From Bacillus atrophaeus (GTDB lineage: Bacteria; Bacillota; Bacilli; Bacillales; Bacillaceae): a DNA stretch of 64,000 nucleotides. The notes under the pieces were generated by a model that did not search any database, was not told where the DNA came from, and saw nothing but the letters and a program-made list of their open reading frames with translations. Positions 9,508 through 17,919 of the stretch are shown here, in pieces. Position 1 is the first letter of the stretch, and the number at the start of each line of letters is the position of its first letter. Where the stretch lies: positions 62,001 to 126,000 of the forward strand of contig NZ_LSBB01000001.1 of NCBI RefSeq assembly GCF_001584335.1, given 5' to 3'. The position numbers were made by a program, and so were the translations under genes.

Positions 9508-10849
9508 AAATATAAAAACCATAATACTTTCCATACTCGTGATCATCAGTCTTGTTTTTACGTGGAGCATCTGGACGTTTCAGCCAAACTTTATGGAAGG
9601 CTCGACATCGACAAAATCTACAGTGCGTGAGAAATATAAGATTGAGAAGGTTAGCCAAAAACTGTCTGAGGTAGTGAAGCCGCGGGAAATATTCATCCAT
9701 GATAACGGCGCCCACTACAAAGTGGACGATTCAGATCTCTATAATAAAATCTGGAACGACTTGCCTCGTTGGGATGTAAAGGCAATTAAAGATATTTCAG
9801 ACCAATATGATAAGCCAGGATTTAAAAACTGGCTTTATGGGAGAAATGGCTCAGCTTCTAAGCTGGACCTCCAATTCAGCGATACGATACCTATTGATAT
9901 TTTTCAGCAATTGTTTAAATGGTCGAACCAGACTTTTGAGTATAGTTCCTTTGACCATATCGTTATTCCTTTTAATGAAAATAAAACGAACAAGAAAATA
10001 TATCTTGCGTCCTACAGCAAGCAGCTGATTCTTGAAATCACTGTCGATTCGGCTAATTATCGAAACATTATGAGTGACCTTTACAGTAAGAAATCAAGCA
10101 TGCCTTCATACAGTTTGTTTTCACTCGGAACGAAGAAGGAATTTTTACTGCCGAACAAATCACTTGAAATGGAAAGTAAAGAATTTATAACAGAGACGAT
10201 TGATACGAACACCTTTAAGCAGGTGCTGTTCAGTGAACCGAATACGGTTAGGAAGGATTCAAATTACAATCGTAATGTGCTGACAGACGGAGTCAGCCGT
10301 TTAGAGGTAAGCGCCAGCCAGCGGCAAATTCAATTCCAGCATCGCAATCTGACGCAAAGCACCTCCTCCCAAACAGGGGAGTTAATCAAAAAGAGTCATA
10401 AATACTTAGAAGATACAGGAAGCTGGACGGATGATTATCAGTTTTTTAATATCAACGACAGCCAGCAGCTGACCTTCTATATGTTTATGAACCAGTTGCC
10501 GATTATTAATAGTGAGTCCAAACCGTTCGGCGCAGCGCCGGTAATGACGCTGCAATGGGCCAGTGATGATATTCTCAGCTATAAACGGCCGAATTATATT
10601 CTTGGCACCAATCCTATTAAAACGGGCACAGCTGATCTGATGAGCGGCAGCGAAGTGAAAAATTTGCTGGAGAAACAACAGGTATATGATATCGATAATA
10701 TAGATCAAATTTTCCCTGCGTACCAACTAGTTGCGGCTTCCTCAAATGATGAACCGATTGTAGAGCTGAAGCCGGTGTGGGGTATGAAAATTAACGGGAA
10801 AACTGTGCCGATAACGAAAGATTTATTAACGAAGGAGGGGGGCAACTAG
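9497..10849 (+). CDS. walH: WalRK regulator WalH (YycH)
   Basis: A 450-residue protein with one N-terminal membrane anchor ([17 protein letters not shown], about residues 9-25) and a large extracytoplasmic domain. In B. subtilis YycH and YycI form a ternary membrane complex with WalK and lower its activity. The start ATG at 9497 has AGAGG about 9 nt upstream; an in-frame ATG at 9488 sits on the ribosome-binding site itself. It overlaps walK by 11 nt and shares a base with the walI start, indicating coupled translation. Confidence 0.93.
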   Translation: MKRENIKTIILSILVIISLVFTWSIWTFQPNFMEGSTSTKSTVREKYKIEKVSQKLSEVVKPREIFIHDNGAHYKVDDSDLYNKIWNDLPRWDVKAIKDISDQYDKPGFKNWLYGRNGSASKLDLQFSDTIPIDIFQQLFKWSNQTFEYSSFDHIVIPFNENKTNKKIYLASYSKQLILEITVDSANYRNIMSDLYSKKSSMPSYSLFSLGTKKEFLLPNKSLEMESKEFITETIDTNTFKQVLFSEPNTVRKDSNYNRNVLTDGVSRLEVSASQRQIQFQHRNLTQSTSSQTGELIKKSHKYLEDTGSWTDDYQFFNINDSQQLTFYMFMNQLPIINSESKPFGAAPVMTLQWASDDILSYKRPNYILGTNPIKTGTADLMSGSEVKNLLEKQQVYDIDNIDQIFPAYQLVAASSNDEPIVELKPVWGMKINGKTVPITKDLLTKEGGN

Positions 10850-11694
10850 TGGAGTGGAATAAGACAAAGACAATCTTCATCATTGCCTTCCTCGTTCTCG
10901 ATATTTTTTTGGGCTACCAGTTTTTTGAAAAGCGTTCGAGCAGTGAGTACGACGTGATTAAAAACTCAAGTGTGCAGACTGACATGAATGAAGATCATAT
11001 TACCTATGGCACACTATCTGACAACGCAAAGGAAGGTTCACGCATTACAGCGAATCAGAAATCTTTTACTAAAGAAGAGATAGAATCGCTTAAAGGCCAA
11101 AAACCTAAGATGGACATGCCGAGTGACAAGCATAAAGTGACGAAATTAAAAATGGAGTTTACCAGTCCTATCGCTCTCTCAAAGGATAGTGTGGAAGATG
11201 ATGCAAAGGCGCTTGTCTCCTCAGAATTTCAAGATGGGGAAGAATATAAGCTTTGGAAAGTAGATAAGGATAAAAAACAAGTGATTTTCTTCCAAACATA
11301 TCAAGGGAAATATATTTATCAGGAAAACGATGACGCTTCAGAAATGATCGGACAAGTGATTTTGCACTTAAATGACAAAAATGAAGTCGTTTCCTATGAA
11401 CAATCAACCCTCGATACGTTTAAAGAAATCCAGAAGGAAAGCCTGATCTCTGAATTGGATGCTGTTGAATCATTGTATTATCAAAATCTGTTAAAGGCCC
11501 ACAGTACGGTAAAAACGGTGAAGTTCGGATATATCGCCCAATACCCGCTGACAAGTACGCAAGTGTTGGCGCCGGTTTGGAGAATTACAGTGGAATACGA
11601 AAAGACCGTAGATGGAACGAAGAAGAAGGTTCAAGAGAATTTTACGGTGAATGCAATGGACAGCAGAGTGTTTGATTCTAGTCAAATAAAGTAA
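10849..11694 (+). CDS. walI: WalRK regulator WalI (YycI)
   Basis: A 281-residue bitopic protein with an N-terminal anchor ([18 protein letters not shown]) and an extracytoplasmic domain of the YycI family. It works together with WalH to hold WalK in check. Translation starts at GTG 10849, whose G is the last base of the walH stop TAG; AAGGAGGGGGG lies upstream. The long purine-rich Shine-Dalgarno is unusually strong for a coupled gene. Confidence 0.93.
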   Translation: MEWNKTKTIFIIAFLVLDIFLGYQFFEKRSSSEYDVIKNSSVQTDMNEDHITYGTLSDNAKEGSRITANQKSFTKEEIESLKGQKPKMDMPSDKHKVTKLKMEFTSPIALSKDSVEDDAKALVSSEFQDGEEYKLWKVDKDKKQVIFFQTYQGKYIYQENDDASEMIGQVILHLNDKNEVVSYEQSTLDTFKEIQKESLISELDAVESLYYQNLLKAHSTVKTVKFGYIAQYPLTSTQVLAPVWRITVEYEKTVDGTKKKVQENFTVNAMDSRVFDSSQIK

Positions 11695-11708
11695 TGGAGT
11701 GAGATATA

Positions 11709-12503
11709 ATGAGCTTGCAATTTAGCGTACTTGCGAGCGGGAGTACGGGAAACGCGTTTTACTTGGAAACAGACGATCACGCGTTTTTGGTAGATGCCGG
11801 GTTGAGCGGGAAAGCCATGGACGGCTTGATGGCGCAAATCGGACGGAACATGGATGATCTGGACGGGATTTTTGTCACTCATGAGCATAGCGACCATATT
11901 AAAGGGCTCGGCGTTGTAGCCAGAAAGTACAAGCTCCCCGTCTATGCGAATGAGAAGACATGGAAAGCAATGGAGAATCAGATTGGCAAATTAGACAACG
12001 GGCAAAAGTTCGTCTTTCCGATGGAGACGGTGAAATCGTTCGGCGGACTTGATGTAGAGTCGTTCGGTGTTTCTCATGATGCTGCGGAGCCGATGTTCTA
12101 TGTGTTTCATTATAATGGCCGGAAGCTTGCTTTAATGACAGATACGGGGTACGTCAGCGACAGAATGAAGGGCATTATCCGCTCGGCAAACGCGTTTGTT
12201 TTTGAAAGCAACCATGACGTCGGCATGCTGCAAATGGGAAGATACCCGTGGAGCATTAAACGCAGGATATTAAGCGATGTCGGGCATGTGTCCAATGAAG
12301 ACGCGGCGCTCGCCATGACGGACGTTATCGGAGACGAGACATCGCGTATCTATTTGGCGCATTTGAGTCAGGACAACAACATGAAAGAACTCGCCAGAAT
12401 GTCAGTCCAGCAGACTTTGGCGTCTAAAGGGTATGTCACAGGCGAAACCTTTGAATTATTTGATACTGATCCAAAAAAACCGACACCGCTATGCGCTGTG
12501 TAA
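11709..12503 (+). CDS. walJ: Metallo-beta-lactamase-fold protein WalJ (YycJ)
   Basis: A 264-residue cytoplasmic metallo-beta-lactamase/RNase J-like fold protein. Metal-binding motifs are HEHSDHIKG (about residues 58-66), SHDA, DTGY and the late ES-H motif (FESNHD), with a further His in YLAHLSQDN. The family has been linked to 5'-3' exonuclease activity and DNA repair or replication coordination; the exact substrate is unsettled. It is part of the wal operon, 14 nt after walI, with a GGAGTGAG ribosome-binding site. Confidence 0.93.
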   Translation: MSLQFSVLASGSTGNAFYLETDDHAFLVDAGLSGKAMDGLMAQIGRNMDDLDGIFVTHEHSDHIKGLGVVARKYKLPVYANEKTWKAMENQIGKLDNGQKFVFPMETVKSFGGLDVESFGVSHDAAEPMFYVFHYNGRKLALMTDTGYVSDRMKGIIRSANAFVFESNHDVGMLQMGRYPWSIKRRILSDVGHVSNEDAALAMTDVIGDETSRIYLAHLSQDNNMKELARMSVQQTLASKGYVTGETFELFDTDPKKPTPLCAV

Positions 12504-12584
12504 TTTTTCATCAGAATCATGATTATTATGATCCGTTCTAACCTACACTATAACCATATTTATGTTCTCTGAAAGGATTTGAAT

Positions 12585-13781
12585 ATGGTGGATTATAATC
12601 GTGACGATGAAAATTATGTTCCGGATCGGCCAAGGAGAGGCAAAAGAGGATATTTTCTTTCAAGCCTGATCGGCGTCATTGTCGGAGCTGTTTTGATGGC
12701 GCTTATGATGCCGTACCTGTCAAATTGGGGTTCTGAAACAGGAGAAACAAATCTCGGCGAGAACACCCAAGAACCGGTCCGTACAGTAAATGTAAGTGTG
12801 AATAATGCTGTCACAAAGGTTGTCAGCAATGTGTCTGAGGCTGTCGTCGGCGTAGTGAATATCCAGAAAACCGACTTTTGGGGAAAAAGCGGCGAGGCAG
12901 GAAGCGGTTCAGGCGTCATTTATAAGAAAAATGGGAATACCGCCTATGTAGTGACCAACCACCATGTGATAGAAGGCGCTTCTCAAATCGAAATCAGCCT
13001 GAAAGACGGATCGCGGGTGGCAGCAGAGCTTATTGGCAGCGACCAGCTGATGGATCTGGCGGTATTAAAGGTGAATAGCAATAAAATCAAGGCGGTCGCG
13101 CAGTTTGGGAACTCGGATAAAGTGAAGTCTGGAGAACCTGTCATCGCGATTGGAAACCCGTTAGGCCTTGAATTTGCCGGTTCGGTGACACAGGGTGTCA
13201 TTTCAGGAACTGAACGTGCTGTGCCGGTTGATTCTAATGGCGACGGCCAGGCGGATTGGAATGCGGAGGTTCTGCAAACCGATGCTGCGATTAACCCGGG
13301 AAACAGTGGTGGCGCTTTACTGAATATTGACGGGAAAGTGATCGGCATTAATTCAATGAAAATCGCTGAGTCAGCGGTAGAGGGCATCGGCCTTTCCATT
13401 CCATCAAAGCTTGCCATACCTGTGATCGAGGATTTAGAGAAATACGGAGAAGTGAGGCGTCCTTATCTCGGAATTGAAATGAAATCACTGAGCGACATTG
13501 CCAGCTACCATTGGGAGGAAACGCTGAAGCTTCCTGAAAAGGTAACGTCAGGCGCAGTGGTAATGGGCGTATCCACATTATCGCCTGCCGGTAAAGCCGG
13601 GCTTAAGGAGCTTGATGTGATTACTGAGTTTGACGGTGAAAAGATAAGCGACATTGTCGATCTTCGTAAGCAGTTGTATCAGAAAAAAATCGGTGATCGG
13701 GTGAAGGTGAAGTTTTACCGGGCCGGTAAAGAAAAATCTGCGGAAATCAAGCTAACTGAAGCGGATAAATTAGGACGATAA
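12585..13781 (+). CDS. htrC: HtrA-type membrane serine protease HtrC (YyxA)
   Basis: A 398-residue trypsin-like protease anchored by one N-terminal membrane segment ([18 protein letters not shown]). The catalytic triad is visible as His in [10 protein letters not shown], Asp in MDLAVLKV and Ser in [10 protein letters not shown]; a C-terminal PDZ domain follows (about 290-390, with [14 protein letters not shown]). It likely degrades misfolded exported proteins. The start ATG 12585 is preferred because AAAGG is 9 nt upstream; the TTG at 12579 lies too near. It is the last gene of the wal cluster, about 80 nt after walJ, and ends in a terminator. Confidence 0.93.
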   Translation: MVDYNRDDENYVPDRPRRGKRGYFLSSLIGVIVGAVLMALMMPYLSNWGSETGETNLGENTQEPVRTVNVSVNNAVTKVVSNVSEAVVGVVNIQKTDFWGKSGEAGSGSGVIYKKNGNTAYVVTNHHVIEGASQIEISLKDGSRVAAELIGSDQLMDLAVLKVNSNKIKAVAQFGNSDKVKSGEPVIAIGNPLGLEFAGSVTQGVISGTERAVPVDSNGDGQADWNAEVLQTDAAINPGNSGGALLNIDGKVIGINSMKIAESAVEGIGLSIPSKLAIPVIEDLEKYGEVRRPYLGIEMKSLSDIASYHWEETLKLPEKVTSGAVVMGVSTLSPAGKAGLKELDVITEFDGEKISDIVDLRKQLYQKKIGDRVKVKFYRAGKEKSAEIKLTEADKLGR

Positions 13782-13784
13782 AAA

Positions 13785-13814
13785 AGCAGTCTGGCGAAAA
13801 CGCCAGGCTGTTTT
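13785..13814 (+). terminator. Terminator of the wal-htrC operon
   Basis: CAGTCTGGCG/CGCCAGGCTG stem (one G-T pair), loop AAAA, then TTTTGCTGTTTT. Confidence 0.85.
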
Positions 13815-14185
13815 GCTGTTTTATGAAAAGAACTGAACACGGGTCACACGTATTCAGGTAAAGAGGTATTTCAAAGCAGACATGAAGTATTTGAGTAAAT
13901 GTTACACGTGAAACGGCTGATTTAGCTGCAAATGCTTCCGTTCTCAGCGTTTACTTTTACCGTTTGCTCTTTATGGTTGTGAGCGGTGTTTTTAATGATG
14001 TAAATGTATGTTCCATTTTGTTTTGATGCCCAGTGACAGACCAAACAGGGCTTTCCCTTACATAGGAAAGAAACGTTCCAGACGATCTTATATAGTAAAT
14101 TATGAGTATAAATAAAGAGGGTAAAAAGATAGGAAACAAGCTCTTGAGTCTTTCATATTATATTTTAAAAATTCTGAAAAATGTG
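13815..14185. other. Spacer before the accessory peptide operon, nothing recognised
   Basis: This is about 370 nt with no ORF carrying a ribosome-binding site. It becomes AT-rich after about 14090. It separates the conserved htrC terminator from the accessory promoter at 14186 and may contain the left junction of the insertion. Confidence 0.5.
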
Positions 14186-14214
14186 TTGATAATCCCTTAA
14201 TTTGATATTATTAT
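14186..14214 (+). promoter_or_regulatory. Strong sigma-A-type promoter of the MccA/MccB-like operon
   Basis: TTGATA (14186-14191) and TATTAT (14209-14214) are spaced by exactly 17 nt. Transcription would start near 14221, leaving a 25-nt leader before the 19-codon ORF. No regulator gene lies in the cluster. Confidence 0.7.
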
Positions 14215-14245
14215 GAAATTGTTGGAAGCAGGGAGGTGTAAAACG

Positions 14246-14305
14246 ATGAAGATTGAAGAACTTGATCTTGATACTGAAACTGCAAACTTGGTGCAACGTT
14301 GCTAG
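14246..14305 (+). CDS. Candidate precursor mini-peptide (19 aa) of a microcin C-like locus
   Basis: The 19-codon ORF encodes MKIEELDLDTETANLVQRC. It is supported by the ribosome-binding site GGGAGGTG 7 nt upstream, by a good promoter 32 nt further upstream, and by its position directly before a MccB-like adenylating enzyme, with a terminator-like hairpin between. The N-terminal half is acidic and amphipathic (EELDLDTE), as in RiPP leaders. The C-terminus is Cys. Known MccA peptides are 7 to about 20 residues long and end in Asn, so the ending here is atypical. No homologue is recognised by me. Precursor status is inference from context. Confidence 0.6.
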   Translation: MKIEELDLDTETANLVQRC

Positions 14306-14314
14306 TTGAAAGCG

Positions 14315-14347
14315 ACTCCCCTCTCTCTGGGGAGTTATTATCTTTTT
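14315..14347 (+). terminator. Attenuator-type hairpin between mini-peptide and MccB-like gene
   Basis: ACTCCCC (14315-14321) and GGGGAGT (14329-14335) pair perfectly around the loop TCTCTCT. They are followed by the T-rich TATTATCTTTTT. In microcin C operons a hairpin in the same place gives abundant short mccA transcripts and limited readthrough into mccB; the same role is inferred here. The T-tract is interrupted, which suits partial termination. Confidence 0.65.
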
Positions 14348-14362
14348 GGGAGGTATAAAAAG

Positions 14363-15367
14363 ATGCTAAACGACAGCAAACGAATGACATTCAAAGATGG
14401 CGTGCTGGTTTTAACCTATTCTACCCATATCATTATTCAATATCAAAAGGCGATTAAGCTTGAACCTTCGGCTAACGTTCTGAAAGTGATCGATAAGTTA
14501 AAAAACGGATGCTATGAAAAAGAGATATGTGAAGTGCTGGGGGAAGCTGATGGGATTCGGCTGGTCAGTGTATTACAGGGAATGGGTGCGCTGATAGAGG
14601 TGTGGGAGAACCAATATAAGGACCACATAGTAGAGAAGCAGCTTTATTATTTGGAGCAATTCGGAGAAAATCCTAATGACATCCAAAAGAAACTGGATCA
14701 TAGTACTGTTGTGATCTTGGGGCTTGGCGGAGTAGGTTCTATCATTCTCCAGCATTTGGTTTCAGCCGGAGTGCAGCGTTTTATATTAATTGATTATGAT
14801 GATGTATCTATACATAATTTGAACAGACAATTTGTTTATAACCGCTCTTCTGTCCGGAAGCCGAAAGTGGCCGAATGTCAGCAGTATATCTCTGGCATCA
14901 ACAGCAAAGCAGAAGTGTCAGTATTTCATAAAGAGATCAAAGCAATGCCAGATCTCGATTTTCTGAACCCATATGGCATTGATATATTTGTAAATGCTGC
15001 CGACAAACCAATTGAAATATCAGAATGGGTGTATGGTTATTGCAAAAAGCGAAACATCGCATTTATAACTGGCGGTGTCGGTATTTCCAGCGGACAATGG
15101 GGACCGCTTTTGACCCCTGAATCATATCGGGCAGGCATAAGTTATGAAAAACATAAACACAAAGATCTTATCAGTATTTTTCCGTCTGAACCAATAAAGG
15201 GGTCATTGGGTGCGACAAATAGTATTATTTCATCATTCATGTCACATGATATTATTTCCTATTTGGCAGGAAACGCCCCTAAATCTATCAATACAAACAT
15301 CAGTTTACACTTTGATCAATTGAAAATTACAGAGACAAAACTGAATACAAAGGAAAGCATCTCATGA
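14363..15367 (+). CDS. MccB-like peptide adenylating enzyme (ThiF/E1 family)
   Basis: A 334-residue protein. The start ATG 14363 has GGGAGG 9 nt upstream; a longer frame from TTG 14306 would translate the hairpin and lacks a site. Residues 1-90 look like a PqqD/RRE-type peptide-binding domain (INxxDG-like start, GCYEKEICEVLG, then VLQGMGALIE), comparable to the peptide clamp of MccB. The E1 core follows: VVILGLGGVGS for ATP, LIDYDDVSIHNLNRQ with the Arg and acidic residues, and VNAADKP. The linker FGENPNDIQKKL before the Rossmann motif resembles MccB (YGANPxxxQxKL). The CxxC zinc pairs of E. coli MccB and ThiF are absent. Expected reaction: ATP-dependent activation of the C-terminus of the 19-aa peptide. 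It overlaps the next gene by 4 nt. Confidence 0.8.
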   Translation: MLNDSKRMTFKDGVLVLTYSTHIIIQYQKAIKLEPSANVLKVIDKLKNGCYEKEICEVLGEADGIRLVSVLQGMGALIEVWENQYKDHIVEKQLYYLEQFGENPNDIQKKLDHSTVVILGLGGVGSIILQHLVSAGVQRFILIDYDDVSIHNLNRQFVYNRSSVRKPKVAECQQYISGINSKAEVSVFHKEIKAMPDLDFLNPYGIDIFVNAADKPIEISEWVYGYCKKRNIAFITGGVGISSGQWGPLLTPESYRAGISYEKHKHKDLISIFPSEPIKGSLGATNSIISSFMSHDIISYLAGNAPKSINTNISLHFDQLKITETKLNTKESIS

Positions 15368-16683
15368 AAAGGCTGAATCGTGCAGCAAGAAATGCTGACG
15401 AGCCGCTTAAAATAGAAATCGACAGCCTCCCCATTCAATTAAATCCTTTGATCACAAGCGATTATACCAGCAAGTTTATTTCCAGCATCATGTATGAATC
15501 CTTGCGCCACGGTTATAATTGCCGCATGACACACCAGCAGCATCAAATATATACTGTAAAGCTTCATCCTCATTATATCGGAGATGCAGAAAAACTCATT
15601 CACACCATAACATTTCATTTGATAAAAGAGAATCAAAGCCCGCATCTCACAAGTTTCCTATGCATTAAAAACGCGATACCTTTTGTCAAAGGGCTTATGC
15701 CGCCTGAGGAATTGGGACTGAAAGTGATGAACAAAAGAGAGTTTGAAGTCACCTTGGATGAACCATTTGAAGCTTTTCAAACCGTTTTGCAAAGCAGTTT
15801 TCTTATCCCTTCGGAACAGAATGGCGACGCTGTGGCAAACGGGCCCTACCGGCTGATTCATAAAGATGAAAAGGGGCTGGAATTTGAACGAAATCCGGAA
15901 TATCAAATAACCCCGGCGGATCAAAATACCATCCGGTCCATTCATTTTGTCTTCAATGACAATTTAACAAAAAGCATTGAACTCTATGAAAACAGCAAAA
16001 TTGACGTCACCTGCCATACTCAGTTCCACCATACAAATATGGATTATCGGACTTATATTGATTTTAAAGAAAGCAGTCTGCCCATGCTGTTCACGTTAAA
16101 GGTGAAAGACGGCATGATGCTGCGATTTATTAAAAATAATCTGAACAAGCAGCAATTGGCGCAAGACTTGAGGCACATTGTCATTCCGACAGACTCGCTG
16201 CTGGGAGTGAGCAGCAATATAAGAGAGAAACATGAAGAAATAGAGATCGTAAGAAATGAACCTGTCCGTATCGTATATGCTGATTATTACCCGAACGGTG
16301 AAATCATGGAGAAAGTCGCTGATATTGTAAGACAAAGCGGAATTGATGTTGTGATTCATAAAGTTTCAACATTTCATGAGTATTATCATTTGGATAAAAG
16401 GGTATTTGATATTGAACTTCACCTTTTTCTTCCAAATTATCTGCATTATATGAGTTATTTGAAATATTTTATTCATGATATTCCAGAAAAAAAGGTGAAG
16501 ATTGACATCATTGAGTTCGCCAAGCATAAAAAAAAGAAGGAACTTTATGGTTTATTCGAGAATACAACACAATATTATCCAATTTGCTTTGGGAAAAGTC
16601 TGTATTTGCAAGATCCATGCATAGAAGGTTTTTATTTGAATCCGGACGGCCTCCTTTCTGTTCATGATTTGAAATGCAGATAG
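15364..16683 (+). CDS. Cytoplasmic oligopeptide-binding-like protein (SBP_bac_5/SgrR C-terminal type)
   Basis: A 439-residue protein that resembles ABC-transporter peptide-binding proteins of the OppA/DppA group: SSIMYESLRHG near the start, NGPYRLIHKDEKGLEFERNPEY at about 157-178, and a closing lobe with ADYYPNGEIMEKVADIVRQSGIDV. It has no signal peptide, lipobox or membrane segment, and no N-terminal HTH like SgrR, so it should be cytosolic. It starts within the stop of the MccB-like gene (ATGA overlap). A role in binding the peptide or its processed form, either as a chaperone for modification or as an immunity sponge, is inferred. I know of no close characterised homologue. Confidence 0.65.
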   Translation: MKRLNRAARNADEPLKIEIDSLPIQLNPLITSDYTSKFISSIMYESLRHGYNCRMTHQQHQIYTVKLHPHYIGDAEKLIHTITFHLIKENQSPHLTSFLCIKNAIPFVKGLMPPEELGLKVMNKREFEVTLDEPFEAFQTVLQSSFLIPSEQNGDAVANGPYRLIHKDEKGLEFERNPEYQITPADQNTIRSIHFVFNDNLTKSIELYENSKIDVTCHTQFHHTNMDYRTYIDFKESSLPMLFTLKVKDGMMLRFIKNNLNKQQLAQDLRHIVIPTDSLLGVSSNIREKHEEIEIVRNEPVRIVYADYYPNGEIMEKVADIVRQSGIDVVIHKVSTFHEYYHLDKRVFDIELHLFLPNYLHYMSYLKYFIHDIPEKKVKIDIIEFAKHKKKKELYGLFENTTQYYPICFGKSLYLQDPCIEGFYLNPDGLLSVHDLKCR

Positions 16684-16701
16684 CTGGAAAGGGGTATTGA
16701 A

Positions 16702-17895
16702 TTGAGAAATCGCAACTTGTTATACTTCTCAGGTTTTTTTGGGAACTTTTTTTTTGAAAGAGGAATATGGATTTTATATTTAACAAGCTTACATTATTCA
16801 TTATTTCTCGTTGGCATTTTGCAGTCCGTATTAAATCTGGCTATGTTCTTATCGGAGATTCCGACCGGTATCATATCAGATAAAATCGGCAGGAAAAAAT
16901 CGCTGCTGCTGGGACATTCCCTCATTATTATTTATTTAGCCATGTTTTTGCTGTTCCATGATTTTTGGATTCTATTATTGGCACACATTATTTATGGTGT
17001 AGGATTAACCTTTATTTCCGGGACTGACCATGCTTTTTTATATGATTCCTTAAAAACAAATGGAAAAGAAAAGCTTTATGGCAAATCGATCGGAACCTAT
17101 AACGGTTTAGTTATTGTCGGATTGGCTATCGCCATGGGCGCCGGCGGATATTTGCAAGAACATTCATGGTCCTATGTCTTTATCGCGGGTATTCTGACAC
17201 AGCTGATTGCAATGGCTGTTATTACTCAATTAAAGGAAATCCAATTTACGGACAGCGACGATCAAATGCAATCCGTAGGAACCATTGTGAATGAAGTGAG
17301 AGACTTTTTCAGACTCAACCGGGCTTTTAAATATTTGGTTACGTCTGTCTCCGTCTTTTTTGCCATTACGTCTGTTTTTTATATGTACGGGCAAGATTTA
17401 TTAAGCCAAGAAGGCATCTCCGTACGTGATATATCTATTATTTTTGCGGGCTTATCCCTATTGCAGGCGATGTTTTCATTTTTATCGTCCAAGCCGGCAG
17501 AGAAATTCACTCCGAGACGTGTGTTAATCACGACATTTTGTATCATCGGAGTCCTGTATCTCTTTATTCCATTGAGCAGCATCTATATTACCGTTGCGGC
17601 TTTTGTTCTGATTAATGCGTTGTATGACATTATCGATCCTGTATCGAGCCAAGTGATTAATAATGAAATCCCATCCAAAACGAGGGCTACGCTGCTTTCC
17701 ATTATCAGCTTAATGACATCGTTCATAATGTTTATCGCGTTCCCGCTAATCGGTTTCTTATCAGATTACTTCGATACTGCGTTGCTGCTGACTGTTATCG
17801 GTGTGTTATCCATCTTATTGTCGCTATTTATGCTTATCAGCTTTTATAAACAAAAAGCCAATATTTCCGTCCAACAAGAAAAAGTGGAGCTTTAG
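16702..17895 (+). CDS. MFS efflux transporter (MccC-like position)
   Basis: A 397-residue protein with about 12 hydrophobic segments. The cytoplasmic loop 2-3 carries the MFS signature IISDKIGRKKSLLLGH, and the second half has a related loop (FLSSKPAEKFTPRR). It starts at TTG 16702 with GAAAGGGG upstream. It lies 18 nt after the binding-protein gene in the same operon. By position and family it is the likely exporter of the mature compound and thus also a self-resistance factor, like MccC in microcin C loci. The cargo is inferred, not shown. Confidence 0.8.
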   Translation: MRNRNLLYFSGFFGNFFFERGIWILYLTSLHYSLFLVGILQSVLNLAMFLSEIPTGIISDKIGRKKSLLLGHSLIIIYLAMFLLFHDFWILLLAHIIYGVGLTFISGTDHAFLYDSLKTNGKEKLYGKSIGTYNGLVIVGLAIAMGAGGYLQEHSWSYVFIAGILTQLIAMAVITQLKEIQFTDSDDQMQSVGTIVNEVRDFFRLNRAFKYLVTSVSVFFAITSVFYMYGQDLLSQEGISVRDISIIFAGLSLLQAMFSFLSSKPAEKFTPRRVLITTFCIIGVLYLFIPLSSIYITVAAFVLINALYDIIDPVSSQVINNEIPSKTRATLLSIISLMTSFIMFIAFPLIGFLSDYFDTALLLTVIGVLSILLSLFMLISFYKQKANISVQQEKVEL

Positions 17896-17919
17896 CGCTT
17901 CACTAAAGGATGATGATCA

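Noticed and set aside
14306..14362. N-terminal extension of the MccB-like gene from TTG 14306
   Set aside because: It would translate the hairpin directly after the mini-ORF stop and has no ribosome-binding site; ATG 14363 with GGGAGG is better.
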